Shown piece after piece: positions 45,547 through 54,461 of a stretch of 64,000 nt of DNA. The notes beneath the pieces were generated by a model that was not told the origin of the DNA, searched no databases, and was given only the letters and a program-made list of their open reading frames with translations. This DNA is from Oceanococcus sp041619555. Lineage in GTDB: Bacteria; Pseudomonadota; Gammaproteobacteria; Nevskiales; Oceanococcaceae. Position numbers and translations under genes: made by a program. The first letter of the stretch is position 1. Each line of letters starts with the position of its first letter. The DNA is taken from assembly GCA_041619555.1 (NCBI GenBank), contig JBFKDQ010000010.1:23148-87147 (forward strand). The letters are read 5' to 3'.

Positions 45547-46388
45547 GAAGCCGCCGCTACTGCAGAAGGTGCCACCAGCCGGTCGACGAAAAACTCCAGA
45601 TGCCCGCGTGCGCCGGGAACATGGCGCCAGTTGCCGACGGTTCTGGCCATGTCGCGAAAAGCCCGCGCCGAGGGACTGCCCGGCCAGGCTTCGACCACCA
45701 GCCTCTGCCCCTGAATCGACTGCCGCAGCCTTTCATCGAATGGCACCGCACCGACATATTCCAGATTCACATTGAGAAAGCGGTCGGTCACCCGCATCAG
45801 CTTGCGAAACAGGGCCTGCCCCTGTTCCTGGCTGGCGGTCATGTTGGCCAGCACCTGAAAACGATCCAGGTCCCGATCGCGCGAGAGAACCTTGATCAGC
45901 GCATAGGCATCGGTGATCGAGGCGGGCTCGTCGCACACCACGACCAGCACATGATGGGCGGCCTGAGCGAAGGTCAGCACATTGCCGGAAATCCCGGCCG
46001 CGCTATCGATGATCAGGGTGTCGAAAGGCACATCAAGCTCGCTGAAGGCATGCATCAGGCCGGCCTGTTCCGTCGCGCTCATTTCCGCCAGCCGGGTATT
46101 GCCCGACGCGGCCGGCACGATGAGCATGCCACCCGGGCCTTCGATCAGGCAGTCCTCCAGCGTGGCGCGACCATCCAGCACATGGCCAAGATGGAAGCGG
46201 GGCTGCAGCCCCAGAAGCACATCGAGATTGGCCAGACCGAAATCCGCGTCCAGCAGCAGCACCCGGCGGCCGGACTGCTGCAGGGAATAGGCGAGATTCA
46301 CGCTCACGCTGCTCTTGCCCACGCCACCTTTGCCGCTGGCCACCGTGATGACCTGAGCGGGACGCAGATCCTGGGAGGATGAAGACAT
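45543..46388 (-). CDS. flhG: Flagellar number regulator FlhG (FleN), MinD-like ATPase
   Basis: 281 residues from the ATG at 46388; the frame is open to 46430, inside flhF. The deviant Walker A is ASGKGGVGKSSVSVNLAYSL and the Walker B-like VLLLDADFGLANLDVLLGL, both MinD/ParA type, with DTLIIDSAAGISGNVLTF following. It limits flagellar number and opposes FlhF. The start lies 19 bases after the flhF stop. A C-terminal tail of about 40 residues extends past the ATPase core. Confidence 0.93.
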   Translation of the reverse strand: MSSSSQDLRPAQVITVASGKGGVGKSSVSVNLAYSLQQSGRRVLLLDADFGLANLDVLLGLQPRFHLGHVLDGRATLEDCLIEGPGGMLIVPAASGNTRLAEMSATEQAGLMHAFSELDVPFDTLIIDSAAGISGNVLTFAQAAHHVLVVVCDEPASITDAYALIKVLSRDRDLDRFQVLANMTASQEQGQALFRKLMRVTDRFLNVNLEYVGAVPFDERLRQSIQGQRLVVEAWPGSPSARAFRDMARTVGNWRHVPGARGHLEFFVDRLVAPSAVAAAS

Positions 46389-46407
46389 GCCGCCGATCTG
46401 CCTGTAC

Positions 46408-47553
46408 TCAAGCGCAGGCACGCAGACCATCCTTTGCCGCCGTGCGGCTGCGCCGCTGATCCAGCACCCGACCGATCAGGTCCGCGGCCTTGGGCACCTG
46501 CAGATCCTCCGGTACCTGCTGGCCATCCGTGCTATAAGCCAGCGGCAGGGACTGATCCAGCACATAGCTCAGGATCCGCCCGAGCTGACCGGTCTCGTCC
46601 AGCTTGGTCAGAATCATGCAGTTGGGACGCACAGCCGAGAACCGTTTGGCATGCATGGCCATATCGGCGGCATCGGTGGCCGCCGACAGACACAACGCAC
46701 GGTGCACCTGGCTCTGCGGCCGCAGCATGTCGAATTGCTGGTGCAGAACCAGATCTCGCCCGCCCACCCCGGCCGTATCGATCAGGATCAGTTCATCCGG
46801 CTGCCGACTGCGCAGCAGGTCTTCCAGTTCGGTCGCGGAATGGATGCGATGCAGCGGGGCGCCGAGAATCCGGGCGTACGCCGCCAACTGCTCCTGCGCC
46901 CCAATGCGGAACTCATCGGTGCCAACCAGTTGCACACTGCCCTGGCCGAATTTCAGAATATGCCGCGCCGCCAGCTTCGCCGCCGTGGTCGTCTTACCCA
47001 CCCCGGTCGGTCCGATCAGGGCCAGCGCGCCACCGGCCGCCAGCAGATCCTTGCGACCGAGTGGCAGTTCCCGCCCCAGCAGGCTGAGACCGCCGCTGCG
47101 GGCCTGCTCTTCCGTCAGTCCTTCATCCAGAGTTTCGGCCAGCCGGGCCGCCTGAGCGGGACGCAGGCCGATCCCCGCCAGCAGCGAGAACGCCGCACGA
47201 CGCGCAGGGCTGCGCCCGTGATACGCAGGCGATACCGCGTCGAGCCGGGTTTCCAGCATCTCCCGCATGGCCTCGATCTGCGCCTCCAGCGCACCAATGC
47301 CGCCAGGGCTGTCTTCATGTTCGACTCGCTCTGCCCGCACTTCGCCACCCGCAGCGACGCTGGGGCTGGGGCCGGCCGAGCGCGGCCGGCGCGCCTGCTG
47401 GATCAACGCCTCGTCATAATCCAGTGCCGCCACCAATTCGATTCCGCAAGCCGTCTCATGACTCGACAGGATCACTGCATCGGGCCCCTGCTCGGCCTGC
47501 ACCGCGCGCAATGCAGAGCGCATGTCCGGCGCCGAATATCGCTTAATCTTCAT
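46408..47553 (-). CDS. flhF: Flagellar placement GTPase FlhF
   Basis: 381 residues; GAGGGA is 5 bases before the start. An N-terminal basic B domain (MKIKRYSAPDMRSALRAVQAEQGPDAVILSS) is followed by a shorter linker and the SRP-type GTPase NG domain with P-loop GPTGVGKTTTAAKLAARH, VGTDEFRIGAQEQLAAYARILG and the LTKLDETGQLG guanine site. It places the polar flagellum. It lies between flhA and flhG. Confidence 0.95.
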   Translation of the reverse strand: MKIKRYSAPDMRSALRAVQAEQGPDAVILSSHETACGIELVAALDYDEALIQQARRPRSAGPSPSVAAGGEVRAERVEHEDSPGGIGALEAQIEAMREMLETRLDAVSPAYHGRSPARRAAFSLLAGIGLRPAQAARLAETLDEGLTEEQARSGGLSLLGRELPLGRKDLLAAGGALALIGPTGVGKTTTAAKLAARHILKFGQGSVQLVGTDEFRIGAQEQLAAYARILGAPLHRIHSATELEDLLRSRQPDELILIDTAGVGGRDLVLHQQFDMLRPQSQVHRALCLSAATDAADMAMHAKRFSAVRPNCMILTKLDETGQLGRILSYVLDQSLPLAYSTDGQQVPEDLQVPKAADLIGRVLDQRRSRTAAKDGLRACA

Positions 47554-47577
47554 CGCATTCCCTCACGTCAGACACGC

Positions 47578-49632
47578 TCATCCGATCGCCGCAACGACAC
47601 GGATCCGCTGCTGCTCCGGCACTTCGTTGTAGGCCAGCACATGGAAACCAGGCAGGCTGTTGCGCAGCAGACGAGACAACAACGGCCGGATCAGATCGGG
47701 CACCAGCAGGATTGCGGGTTCGCCCGCTTCTTGCCGCGCCTCGAAGCATTTCAGCGCGGATTGATGCATTCGTTCCATCAGGCTTGGCTCCATCACATCT
47801 TTCTGGCCAGACTCCTGCAACATCCGTTCCAGGGCCGGGTCCAGAGTCATCACCGGCAGCTCATCAAGCTGCGGCGCGATGGCCTGAATGATCTGACGGC
47901 GCAGCGCCACGCGCGCAACGGCGGTCAGCTTGTCGATGCTGGCATCTGGGGTCGCCACTTCCGCCAGGGCCTCCAGCACGCCGCGCAGATTCTTCAGGCC
48001 GATGCCATCCTTCAAAAGGTTCTGCAACACCCGCACCAGACTCGCCAGGGGCAGACGCTTGGGCACCAGATCATCGACCAGACGCGGCGCATGTTCCGTC
48101 AGCATGTTGAGCAGTTGCTGCGCCTCATCGTGACCGAACAGCTCCGCCGCATGCTGCTTCACCAGCTGCGACAGATGCGTCGCGATCACACTCGCCGGAT
48201 CGACCACGGTATAGCCGCGCGCCTGCGCCTGACTGCGTTCGGAAGGCTCGATCCAGTAGGCGTCCAGACCGAACACCGGATCTTTGGTGGGCAATCCTTT
48301 CAATTCCCCGAAACTGGTGCCCGAGGACAGGGCCAGTTCGCGACCCAGCTCGATCGAGACCTTGCACAGGGTACTGCCGAACAGGCTGATGCGGTATTCC
48401 GCCGGCGCCAGTTCCAGCGCATCGCGGATGTGCACCGGCGGCACCAGAAATCCGAGCTCCCGCGTCAGCTTGCGGCGCACCGCCTTGATCCGGTTCATCA
48501 GATCGCCACCCTGGCGCGGATCGACCAGCGGAATCAGCCGATAGCCCACCTCCAGCCCGAGGGGATCATCGGCCTCCACGTCACTCCAGTCGACCTCTGT
48601 TCTCGCCGGCGTTTCCGGCGCCTCTGCGGCCTCCTCAGGCGCCGGCTGGCGCTGGCGACGGATCTGCCAGTAGGCCAGCGCCGCGCAGATTCCGCCAAGC
48701 AGCAGAAAAGCGAAATTGGGCATGCCGGGAATCATGCCGATCAACAGCAGAACACCCGCGGTCACGGCCAGGACCCTGGGCGAATCGAAGACTTGGCCGA
48801 GCATCTGCGCGCCCATGTCCTGGGCCTGGGACATTCGCGTCACCAGGATCGCCACGGCGGTGGACAGCAGCAGGGCCGGAATCTGTGCGACCAGACCATC
48901 GCCAATGGTGAGCAGGGTATAGGTCCGACCGGCCTCGTTCAGCGGCAGATCATGCTGGGCCATGCCGATGCTCAGGCCGCCGATCAGATTGATGAACAGG
49001 ATCAGCAGTCCGGCCAGGGCATCACCCCGAACAAACTTTGAGGCGCCATCCATGGAGCCGTAGAAATCCGCCTCCTCACGCACCTCCTCGCGGCGCGTGC
49101 GCGCATCTTCCGCGCTCAACAGACCGGCATTCAGGTCGGCGTCGATCGCCATCTGCTTGCCGGGCATGGCGTCCAGGGTAAAACGCGCGGAGACCTCGGA
49201 AATTCGCTCCGCACCCTTGGTCACGACGACGAAATTGATGATCGTCAGAATCGCAAACACGACCAGGCCGACCGCGTAGTTGCCGCCAATGACAAACGCG
49301 CCGAAGGCTTCGATGACATGACCGGCAGCCCCGGGACCCTGGTGACCATTGAGCAAAACAACCCGGGTTGACGCCACGTTCAGCGACAACCGCAACAGCG
49401 TCACGACCAGCAGCACGGTGGGAAAAACCGAGAACTCCAGCGGCCGGCGCACATAGATGACCGCAAGCAGGATGGTAATCGACAGCGCGATATTGAAGCT
49501 GAACATCACGTCCAGAAGCAAGGGCCGCATCGGAATCACCATCATTCCGAGCAAGGCAAGCAGCAGCACGGCCGATCCCAGACCATGCCATTTGAGCTGT
49601 TTCAGATAAGCCGTAATCCGGCTGGTGTCCAC
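47578..49632 (-). CDS. flhA: Flagellar export gate protein FlhA
   Basis: 684 residues from the GTG at 49632, chosen because GGCAGGG lies 5 bases before it; the frame is open to 49692 but that extension has no membrane or family character. Eight N-terminal membrane helices include the FHIPEP-like block (GAERISEVSARFTLDAMPGKQMAIDADLNAG, the conserved export-gate motif), and the cytosolic half ends with chaperone-docking domains. It moves flagellar proteins with proton force. flhB, its usual upstream neighbour, is absent here; a small membrane gene takes its place. Confidence 0.95.
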   Translation of the reverse strand: MDTSRITAYLKQLKWHGLGSAVLLLALLGMMVIPMRPLLLDVMFSFNIALSITILLAVIYVRRPLEFSVFPTVLLVVTLLRLSLNVASTRVVLLNGHQGPGAAGHVIEAFGAFVIGGNYAVGLVVFAILTIINFVVVTKGAERISEVSARFTLDAMPGKQMAIDADLNAGLLSAEDARTRREEVREEADFYGSMDGASKFVRGDALAGLLILFINLIGGLSIGMAQHDLPLNEAGRTYTLLTIGDGLVAQIPALLLSTAVAILVTRMSQAQDMGAQMLGQVFDSPRVLAVTAGVLLLIGMIPGMPNFAFLLLGGICAALAYWQIRRQRQPAPEEAAEAPETPARTEVDWSDVEADDPLGLEVGYRLIPLVDPRQGGDLMNRIKAVRRKLTRELGFLVPPVHIRDALELAPAEYRISLFGSTLCKVSIELGRELALSSGTSFGELKGLPTKDPVFGLDAYWIEPSERSQAQARGYTVVDPASVIATHLSQLVKQHAAELFGHDEAQQLLNMLTEHAPRLVDDLVPKRLPLASLVRVLQNLLKDGIGLKNLRGVLEALAEVATPDASIDKLTAVARVALRRQIIQAIAPQLDELPVMTLDPALERMLQESGQKDVMEPSLMERMHQSALKCFEARQEAGEPAILLVPDLIRPLLSRLLRNSLPGFHVLAYNEVPEQQRIRVVAAIG

Positions 49633-49908
49633 GGCGACCCTGCCAACAACAAGCGTGCCGACGCCGCTGCAAGATCCGGGCCTTGCGCCCACAGACAGAA
49701 TTCTGACGCCGGGTCGACCAGCGTTTCGCCTCTCCGCCGGTTCAAGGCGCGCGCACAGTTGCGCGGCAAACGTTTGCCGCGCCGGGCATCACGCCGTGAC
49801 GACCCTGCCCGATCAGGCTCGTGCAGGCCGCGTGCCGCAGCCCGGCAGGTGCTGGGCGACGCCCGGGCCGACCGGCCCGGGCACGCCAATGAACATCGTC
49901 AGACCCAT
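49633..49908. other. Non-coding region with two perfect palindromes, upstream of flhA
   Basis: 276 bases with no convincing gene. It holds a perfect 22-base palindrome at 49761-49782 (arms GCGCGGCAAAC) and a perfect 9-base-pair hairpin at 49861-49882 (arm GCCCGGGCC, loop GACC). Neither has a T-run. They may be operators or RNA stabilisers for flhA or the small gene's transcript. Confidence 0.55.
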
Positions 49909-50097
49909 TTACCGCGCCGCTGGCGGCGGCATGACAAACGCCTGATCCGACATCAATTGCTCGCCGCGTTGCGACTGTCCGCCGCTGTATACCGCAAGAC
50001 CCAGAGCGAGCATCGTCAGGACCAGGAACACCACCCCAAGACGGGTGAAATTGAAACGGAAAAGCCATGCAGGATGAAATTCGTGAGAAGCTACCAT
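49909..50097 (-). CDS. Small single-TM membrane protein
   Basis: 62 residues, MVASHEFHPAWLFRFNFTRLGVVF... with one strong hydrophobic helix (about 19-37) and a hydrophilic tail ending PPPAAR. It is credible as a gene because AAGGAGG lies 9 bases before its ATG and a near-consensus sigma-70 promoter (TTGCAA, 17 bases, AATAAT) lies just upstream. The basic-then-TM order suggests a cytoplasmic N-terminus. It shares its control region with the divergent TetR gene, so it is the likely regulated target. I know of no named family. Confidence 0.7.
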   Translation of the reverse strand: MVASHEFHPAWLFRFNFTRLGVVFLVLTMLALGLAVYSGGQSQRGEQLMSDQAFVMPPPAAR

Positions 50098-50107
50098 TTG
50101 AGGCGAC

Positions 50108-50156
50108 CTCCTTATTAAGGAGATCTCATTATTGAGGAAGTCTCCTTACTTTGCAA
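50108..50156 (-). promoter_or_regulatory. Promoter and overlapping operator of the small membrane gene
   Basis: On the minus strand: -35 TTGCAA (50151-50156), 17-base spacer, -10 AATAAT (50128-50133), then the AAGGAGG ribosome site. Overlapping this are a perfect 7-1-7 inverted repeat CTCCTTA-T-TAAGGAG (50108-50122) and a spaced pair AAGGAGA / TCTCCTT (50117-50123 and 50141-50147). A repressor bound here would block the promoter, as is usual for TetR autoregulatory regions. Confidence 0.62.
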
Positions 50157-50256
50157 GCACATTTGTCACGAGTTTCTGTTATTTTATTTTTTCATTTTGT
50201 TTTCAATGCCATGCGTCAACACGAGGGAAGCCGCGAGGCGCGAGAGTGAGCCATCA

Positions 50257-50955
50257 ATGAGCAAAGAGAAGCAACCAGCCCGCACCGACCGCAGCGCCAA
50301 GACCCGCAACAAGATCATTTTAGTCGCGGTAAAACTGTTCGCAGAACGGGGCATCGAAGGGGTGTCACTGAACGACATCAACAAGGCGGCGGGCCAGCGC
50401 AACAAGAATGCCACGCACTACCATTTCGGCAGCAAGGAAGGTTTGCTGCAGGCGATCCTGGACAAGTACGAGCCGCCCATTGCCGCCCGGCGCAATGAAT
50501 TGCTGGATCAGTACGAGACCGAAGGTTCGCTGGATCTGCGCAAGGTGCTACGCGCCATCCTGCAGCCAATGGCGGAGAAGCTGGATGACCCCGAAGGCGG
50601 GCCAGATTTTGTCCGTTTCAGCGCCCACATGGTCATCGCCCATACGATGGAAGCCATGCAGATCAAGGCCCCCACATTCCGGATCGCCTCGGTCGAGAGA
50701 ATCGCGCGCGCCATGGACCGCCAACTGGGACATTTGACCCCGGCGCTCAAGTTCCAGCGCGGCCTGCTCCTCGGCGTCTTTCTGACCCACGCTCTGGCGG
50801 AACATTCACGGATTCATGAAGACTCGCAACCGGGCGCCCAGCTGAACACCAGCACGGCGGTTTTCGTCCACAATCTTGAGGACTGCCTGGCCGCCATGCT
50901 GGCGGCGCCGGCCTCGACCGAAACCCTGGCCCTGCTGCACGGCAGCCCGGCCTGA
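50257..50955 (+). CDS. TetR-family transcriptional regulator
   Basis: 232 residues from the ATG at 50257. The N-terminal HTH is KIILVAVKLFAERGIEGVSLNDINKAAGQRNKNATHYHFGSKEGLLQAIL, a full TetR DNA-binding domain. The C-terminal ligand region has FVRFSAHMVIAHTMEAMQ and is helical. It is divergent from the small membrane protein gene and shares an inverted-repeat operator with it, so it probably represses that gene and itself. The inducer is unknown. It converges on the tandem-receiver gene with a 20-base gap. Confidence 0.88.
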   Translation: MSKEKQPARTDRSAKTRNKIILVAVKLFAERGIEGVSLNDINKAAGQRNKNATHYHFGSKEGLLQAILDKYEPPIAARRNELLDQYETEGSLDLRKVLRAILQPMAEKLDDPEGGPDFVRFSAHMVIAHTMEAMQIKAPTFRIASVERIARAMDRQLGHLTPALKFQRGLLLGVFLTHALAEHSRIHEDSQPGAQLNTSTAVFVHNLEDCLAAMLAAPASTETLALLHGSPA

Positions 50956-50975
50956 TCCGCGTCGCATGGTGGGCT

Positions 50976-51920
50976 TCAGCCGGCTGAACCGGCCACCAGA
51001 CGTCGCAGGGAACGGATGCGGCTGAGCAGGCCGCTGGCCAAAGGCGGCGCCTCCGCCGAGGGCGTGACGACTTTTTTCACCTGATAGCGACGACCCAGCG
51101 CCTGGTGCCGCGCCATCCGGCGATGATGCTCCAGCGCAGCCGTCACCGCCAGGCGGCACTGGGTATCCCGCAAGGGCTTGGTGATGAAACGATAGATCTG
51201 CCCCTGGTTGATCAATTCGATCGCCATGCCGGCATCCGCACGGGCGGTCACGATCATGGATATCAGCTCCGGATTGTATTGCTTCAGCGTGCTGAGCAGG
51301 CTCACCACCGACTGTTTCTGCACCCGCGTATCGGTGATCACCACGCCTATGGCTTCCTGTTCCATCTGCTCCAGGGCCTGCTCAATGGAACTGGCACCGA
51401 TCACCCGATAGCGATCGCCCATGATCTGCTGGATCGCCGGGGCGACCGAGTCATCCTCATCCAGCACCAGCGCGGCCGGCAGACTGGATTGCGCCTGCGC
51501 GGCACCATCGGCACGCGAGGCCTCCACCGCTTCGCGCGTGAGCCGCGCGGCCTCCACCGCCTGCGCGACCGTTTCCTTGAGCTCCTGGTTTTGCCAGGGC
51601 TTGTTGACAAAACGAAAGATCTCGCCCTCATTGATCGAACCGATGATGGCATTGAGATCCGAATAGCCCGTCAGCAGGATGCGCATGGCCGAAGGACGCA
51701 ATTCCTTGGCTTCGCGCAGCAAATCGACGCCGGTCATGCCGGGCATGCGCTGATCGCTGACGATGACGTCGACGCTCTGCGTCTTGAGAAAATCGATCGC
51801 TTCCTGCGCACTGCTGGCAAAAGAGAGCCGGTAGTCGGCCCTGAACAGCATGCGCATGGTGGTCAGAATTCTCCGTTCGTCATCGACGAACAGGACATGT
51901 GCCTTTTCTTCATTGCCCAT
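50976..51920 (-). CDS. Tandem-receiver response regulator
   Basis: 314 residues from the ATG at 51920 (GAGGGAG 6 bases upstream). Receiver 1 has LFVDDERRILTTMRM, phosphoacceptor VIVSDQRMPGMTG, LLTGYSD and RFVNKPW. Receiver 2 begins ALVLDEDDSVAPAI, with phosphoacceptor VVITDTRVQ, MIVTARAD and RFITKPL. Both look functional. The remaining C-terminus is a short basic helical tail (VKKVVTPSAEAPP...), with no DNA-binding or enzyme domain. It is the partner of the kinase just upstream and probably acts by protein binding or as a phosphate sink. Confidence 0.85.
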   Translation of the reverse strand: MGNEEKAHVLFVDDERRILTTMRMLFRADYRLSFASSAQEAIDFLKTQSVDVIVSDQRMPGMTGVDLLREAKELRPSAMRILLTGYSDLNAIIGSINEGEIFRFVNKPWQNQELKETVAQAVEAARLTREAVEASRADGAAQAQSSLPAALVLDEDDSVAPAIQQIMGDRYRVIGASSIEQALEQMEQEAIGVVITDTRVQKQSVVSLLSTLKQYNPELISMIVTARADAGMAIELINQGQIYRFITKPLRDTQCRLAVTAALEHHRRMARHQALGRRYQVKKVVTPSAEAPPLASGLLSRIRSLRRLVAGSAG

Positions 51921-51931
51921 CTTCATCTCCC

Positions 51932-53770
51932 TCAGGCGGCCGCGGCAAGCGGCTCGGCGGCGCCATCGGCCGACTCTTCCGCCTGTTTCAGTGGCAGCCA
52001 CACCATGAATTCACTGCCCTTGCCTTCGATCGACTTCACCTCGATGCGACCGCCATGATCTTCGATGATGCGGAAGATGATGGACATGCCCAGCCCGGTC
52101 CCCTTGCCGACCGGCTTGGTGGTGAAAAACGGCTCGAAGATCCGCTGCTTCACTTCCTCGCTCATGCCGCAACCATTGTCCAGAAACCGCACGCTGACGC
52201 CCTGCTCGTCACTGCTGGAATGGATGAAGATGCGCCCATCCTGGCGCCCCGTCGCCTCCACGGCCTGCGCCGCATTGGTAATGATATTGAGGAAGATCTG
52301 ATTGATCTGCGACGGCGAACATTCGATTTCCGGCAGGCGCCCGAACACCTTCTTGACCGCGATGCCGGACTTGAGATGGTTCTGACAGATTTTCAAGGCT
52401 GACTCGATGCCCTGGTTCACATCGAACAGATCGTGGCGCGAACGATCCACCCGCGAGAAATCCTTCAGGCTGGCCACCAGTTCGGCGATCTGTTTCAGAC
52501 CATGCTCGGTATCATCCAGCAAATTGTCCAGATCCTCGACGAGTTCCTGGGTACCAAGATCCTGATCGAGCTGCAGGGCCTGGGTCAGGGCCTCGGCGAC
52601 CTCATGCTCCGCCGCCTCGGCGCCGGCAATCAGCTGCAAGGCACGGCTCTGCTGTGCATGCACCGCGCGGATGTCGGCCAAAGAGGTCTTGACGATATCG
52701 GCGTTGCCACGTGCATAGCCCAGGGGGGTATTGATCTCGTGCGCCACGCCGGCAACCATCTGCCCCAGCGACGCCATTTTCTCGGACTGGATCAGGTGGG
52801 CCTGGGAAGCGCGCAACTCTTTAAGCGTGAGGGAAAGATCATGGGTCCGCTCCTCGACCTGCGCCTCCAGATTCTCATTCGCCTCGTCCAGTTCACGGAA
52901 GCTACGCCGCAGACGCAGGCCCAGCAGCAGCAGCACCAGCAGCAGCACGGCGGCGTAGGCAATCAGGTATTGCCGATAGCCGGCGGCCTCCGCCACCCGC
53001 GCTTCGTGCCAGAGGGAGTATTCGTCTTCCAGGGCCTGCAGTTGCTCCGCCGTCGGGGTGGCAAAGAAGGCATCCAGGCGCTCGTTCAGTTCCTGCTTGT
53101 CCCCGATCACCGCCTCGACCGAAGAACGCAGTTGGCGCAGTGCCTCCTCCAAGGCCGGCCGTTCTGAGGCGCCCTGGTCCGTCGGAGGACCACCCGACTG
53201 CAGGCCATCGAGCATGTCGCGAATGCGCTGCACCTGGCTGGCCTCGGCCGCCGCCGAGACAGTCAGCGACATCACCTCGGACTGCAGCCGCGCCAGCGGC
53301 TTCACCAGCGGGTCGTTGTCGGCCACCAGATTGCGCGCCTGATGAATGAATATCGGCACCGCATCGACGCTGCGGATGAGCCGCTGGGAGATCTGCGAAT
53401 AGCGGATATCGAAATCGAAGGCGAGCACGAACTTGTCGCCAGCGGTGACCAGGAACTCCTCGAGTTTCGCATCAATGCCAGGCGAAAGCCCGCGCAGCGA
53501 CAGGGCCCCGGTGTCCAGTTCATCCATCGCATCGCCCAGGCGCCCGATAATCTCCATCTTGTCCTGTCCGGCCAGCGCCAGCGTGGCGACCCGGTTCAAG
53601 GTCACCGCGCGGTTCAGGGCGACGTCCAGATCATTGATCTGCTGGATTGCACCGAGGCGTTCCAGATGCAGCTGTCCATCAACGCTCTGGGTCAGGCGGA
53701 TCAGAAAGACCAACACCCCGATGGCCGCAACGGCCAGCACCATGGCCAGAAACTGTTTCAATATTTTCAC
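51932..53770 (-). CDS. Membrane-bound sensor histidine kinase
   Basis: 612 residues starting at GTG 53770 (GGGGGAG 5 bases before). TM1 is about residues 5-25, a roughly 240-residue sensing region follows, TM2 is near 275-293, then a coiled linker, HisKA with GVAHEINTPLGYARGNADI, and the ATPase with NIITNAAQAVEA, FLDNGCGMSEEV, FEPFFTTKPVGKGTGLGMS. It fits the family with 7TMR-like coupling of sensor and kinase. The stop is 11 bases from the tandem-receiver gene, so they form a two-component pair. Confidence 0.9.
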   Translation of the reverse strand: MKILKQFLAMVLAVAAIGVLVFLIRLTQSVDGQLHLERLGAIQQINDLDVALNRAVTLNRVATLALAGQDKMEIIGRLGDAMDELDTGALSLRGLSPGIDAKLEEFLVTAGDKFVLAFDFDIRYSQISQRLIRSVDAVPIFIHQARNLVADNDPLVKPLARLQSEVMSLTVSAAAEASQVQRIRDMLDGLQSGGPPTDQGASERPALEEALRQLRSSVEAVIGDKQELNERLDAFFATPTAEQLQALEDEYSLWHEARVAEAAGYRQYLIAYAAVLLLVLLLLGLRLRRSFRELDEANENLEAQVEERTHDLSLTLKELRASQAHLIQSEKMASLGQMVAGVAHEINTPLGYARGNADIVKTSLADIRAVHAQQSRALQLIAGAEAAEHEVAEALTQALQLDQDLGTQELVEDLDNLLDDTEHGLKQIAELVASLKDFSRVDRSRHDLFDVNQGIESALKICQNHLKSGIAVKKVFGRLPEIECSPSQINQIFLNIITNAAQAVEATGRQDGRIFIHSSSDEQGVSVRFLDNGCGMSEEVKQRIFEPFFTTKPVGKGTGLGMSIIFRIIEDHGGRIEVKSIEGKGSEFMVWLPLKQAEESADGAAEPLAAAA

Positions 53771-53966
53771 TTCATCTCCCCCAAATCCTGCTCGGCCCCG
53801 ATGTTGTTCTTGTAGGGGACCGCAACCATGAAACCTCAGTCTGCTCATCTTGACCACGCCAGACTTCATCCAAGCGGAGCAGACCAGACCAAATATACGC
53901 CTTTCGGAGGATTTTACGCAGGCCCGGACGGGCAACACTGGTCATCCTCTTGCTCCTCCTTCGTGC

Positions 53967-54461
53967 ATGAACACCAGTCAGCAACTGCTTCAGCGCCTTG
54001 AACTCCTGGAGGCCCGGCAAGCCATCATCGACCTGAAATCGCGCTATTTCGCCTGCTGCGACGCCAAGGACGTGGATGGATTCCGGGCCTGTTTCGCCGA
54101 TGGCAAGGTCGATATCGACTTCGCCGCTCTCGGCCAATTCGAAGATGCCGATGCCCTGACGCAGGTCTATCGCGACATGGCCTGCCACCCGCACATGCTG
54201 GAATGGCATCACGGCAGCAATCCGCAAGTCCAGATGCTCGGCCCCGATCAGGCCCGCGCGCAATGGAGCCTGCACTATCAGCTGATCAACACGCAGGAGA
54301 ACACGCTGACCCAACTCGGCGGCGAATATGCCGACCGTTACGTGCGCCAGGCCGACGCATGGAAGATCAGCGCATCGCACTTCAAACCACGCACCTGTCT
54401 GGTGTTACGCCTGGATGAAACGGCGGTTGCAACGGTCTACGCGGGGCTCGCGCAGACCTGA
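53967..54461 (+). CDS. SnoaL/NTF2-like protein
   Basis: 164 residues. A first helix (LLQRLELLEARQAIIDLKSRYFACCDAKDVDGFRACFADGKVDIDF) and a cone of strands (HMLEWHHGSNPQVQML, ARAQWSLHYQLI, GEYADRYVRQADAWKISASHFKPR) give the NTF2-like fold found in SnoaL polyketide cyclases, dehydratases and isomerases. The family is very diverse in substrate. The start at 53967 lacks a clear ribosome site, and an open frame extends to 53850. It diverges from the kinase gene. Confidence 0.78.
   Translation: MNTSQQLLQRLELLEARQAIIDLKSRYFACCDAKDVDGFRACFADGKVDIDFAALGQFEDADALTQVYRDMACHPHMLEWHHGSNPQVQMLGPDQARAQWSLHYQLINTQENTLTQLGGEYADRYVRQADAWKISASHFKPRTCLVLRLDETAVATVYAGLAQT

Noticed and set aside
46387..49041. Long open frame antisense to flhF and flhA
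   Set aside because: No family resemblance; the opposite strand encodes unmistakable flagellar proteins.
49638..49656. Sigma-54-like sequence CGGCACGCTTGTTGTT before flhA on the minus strand
   Set aside because: It deviates from consensus at two places and would start transcription at the start codon.
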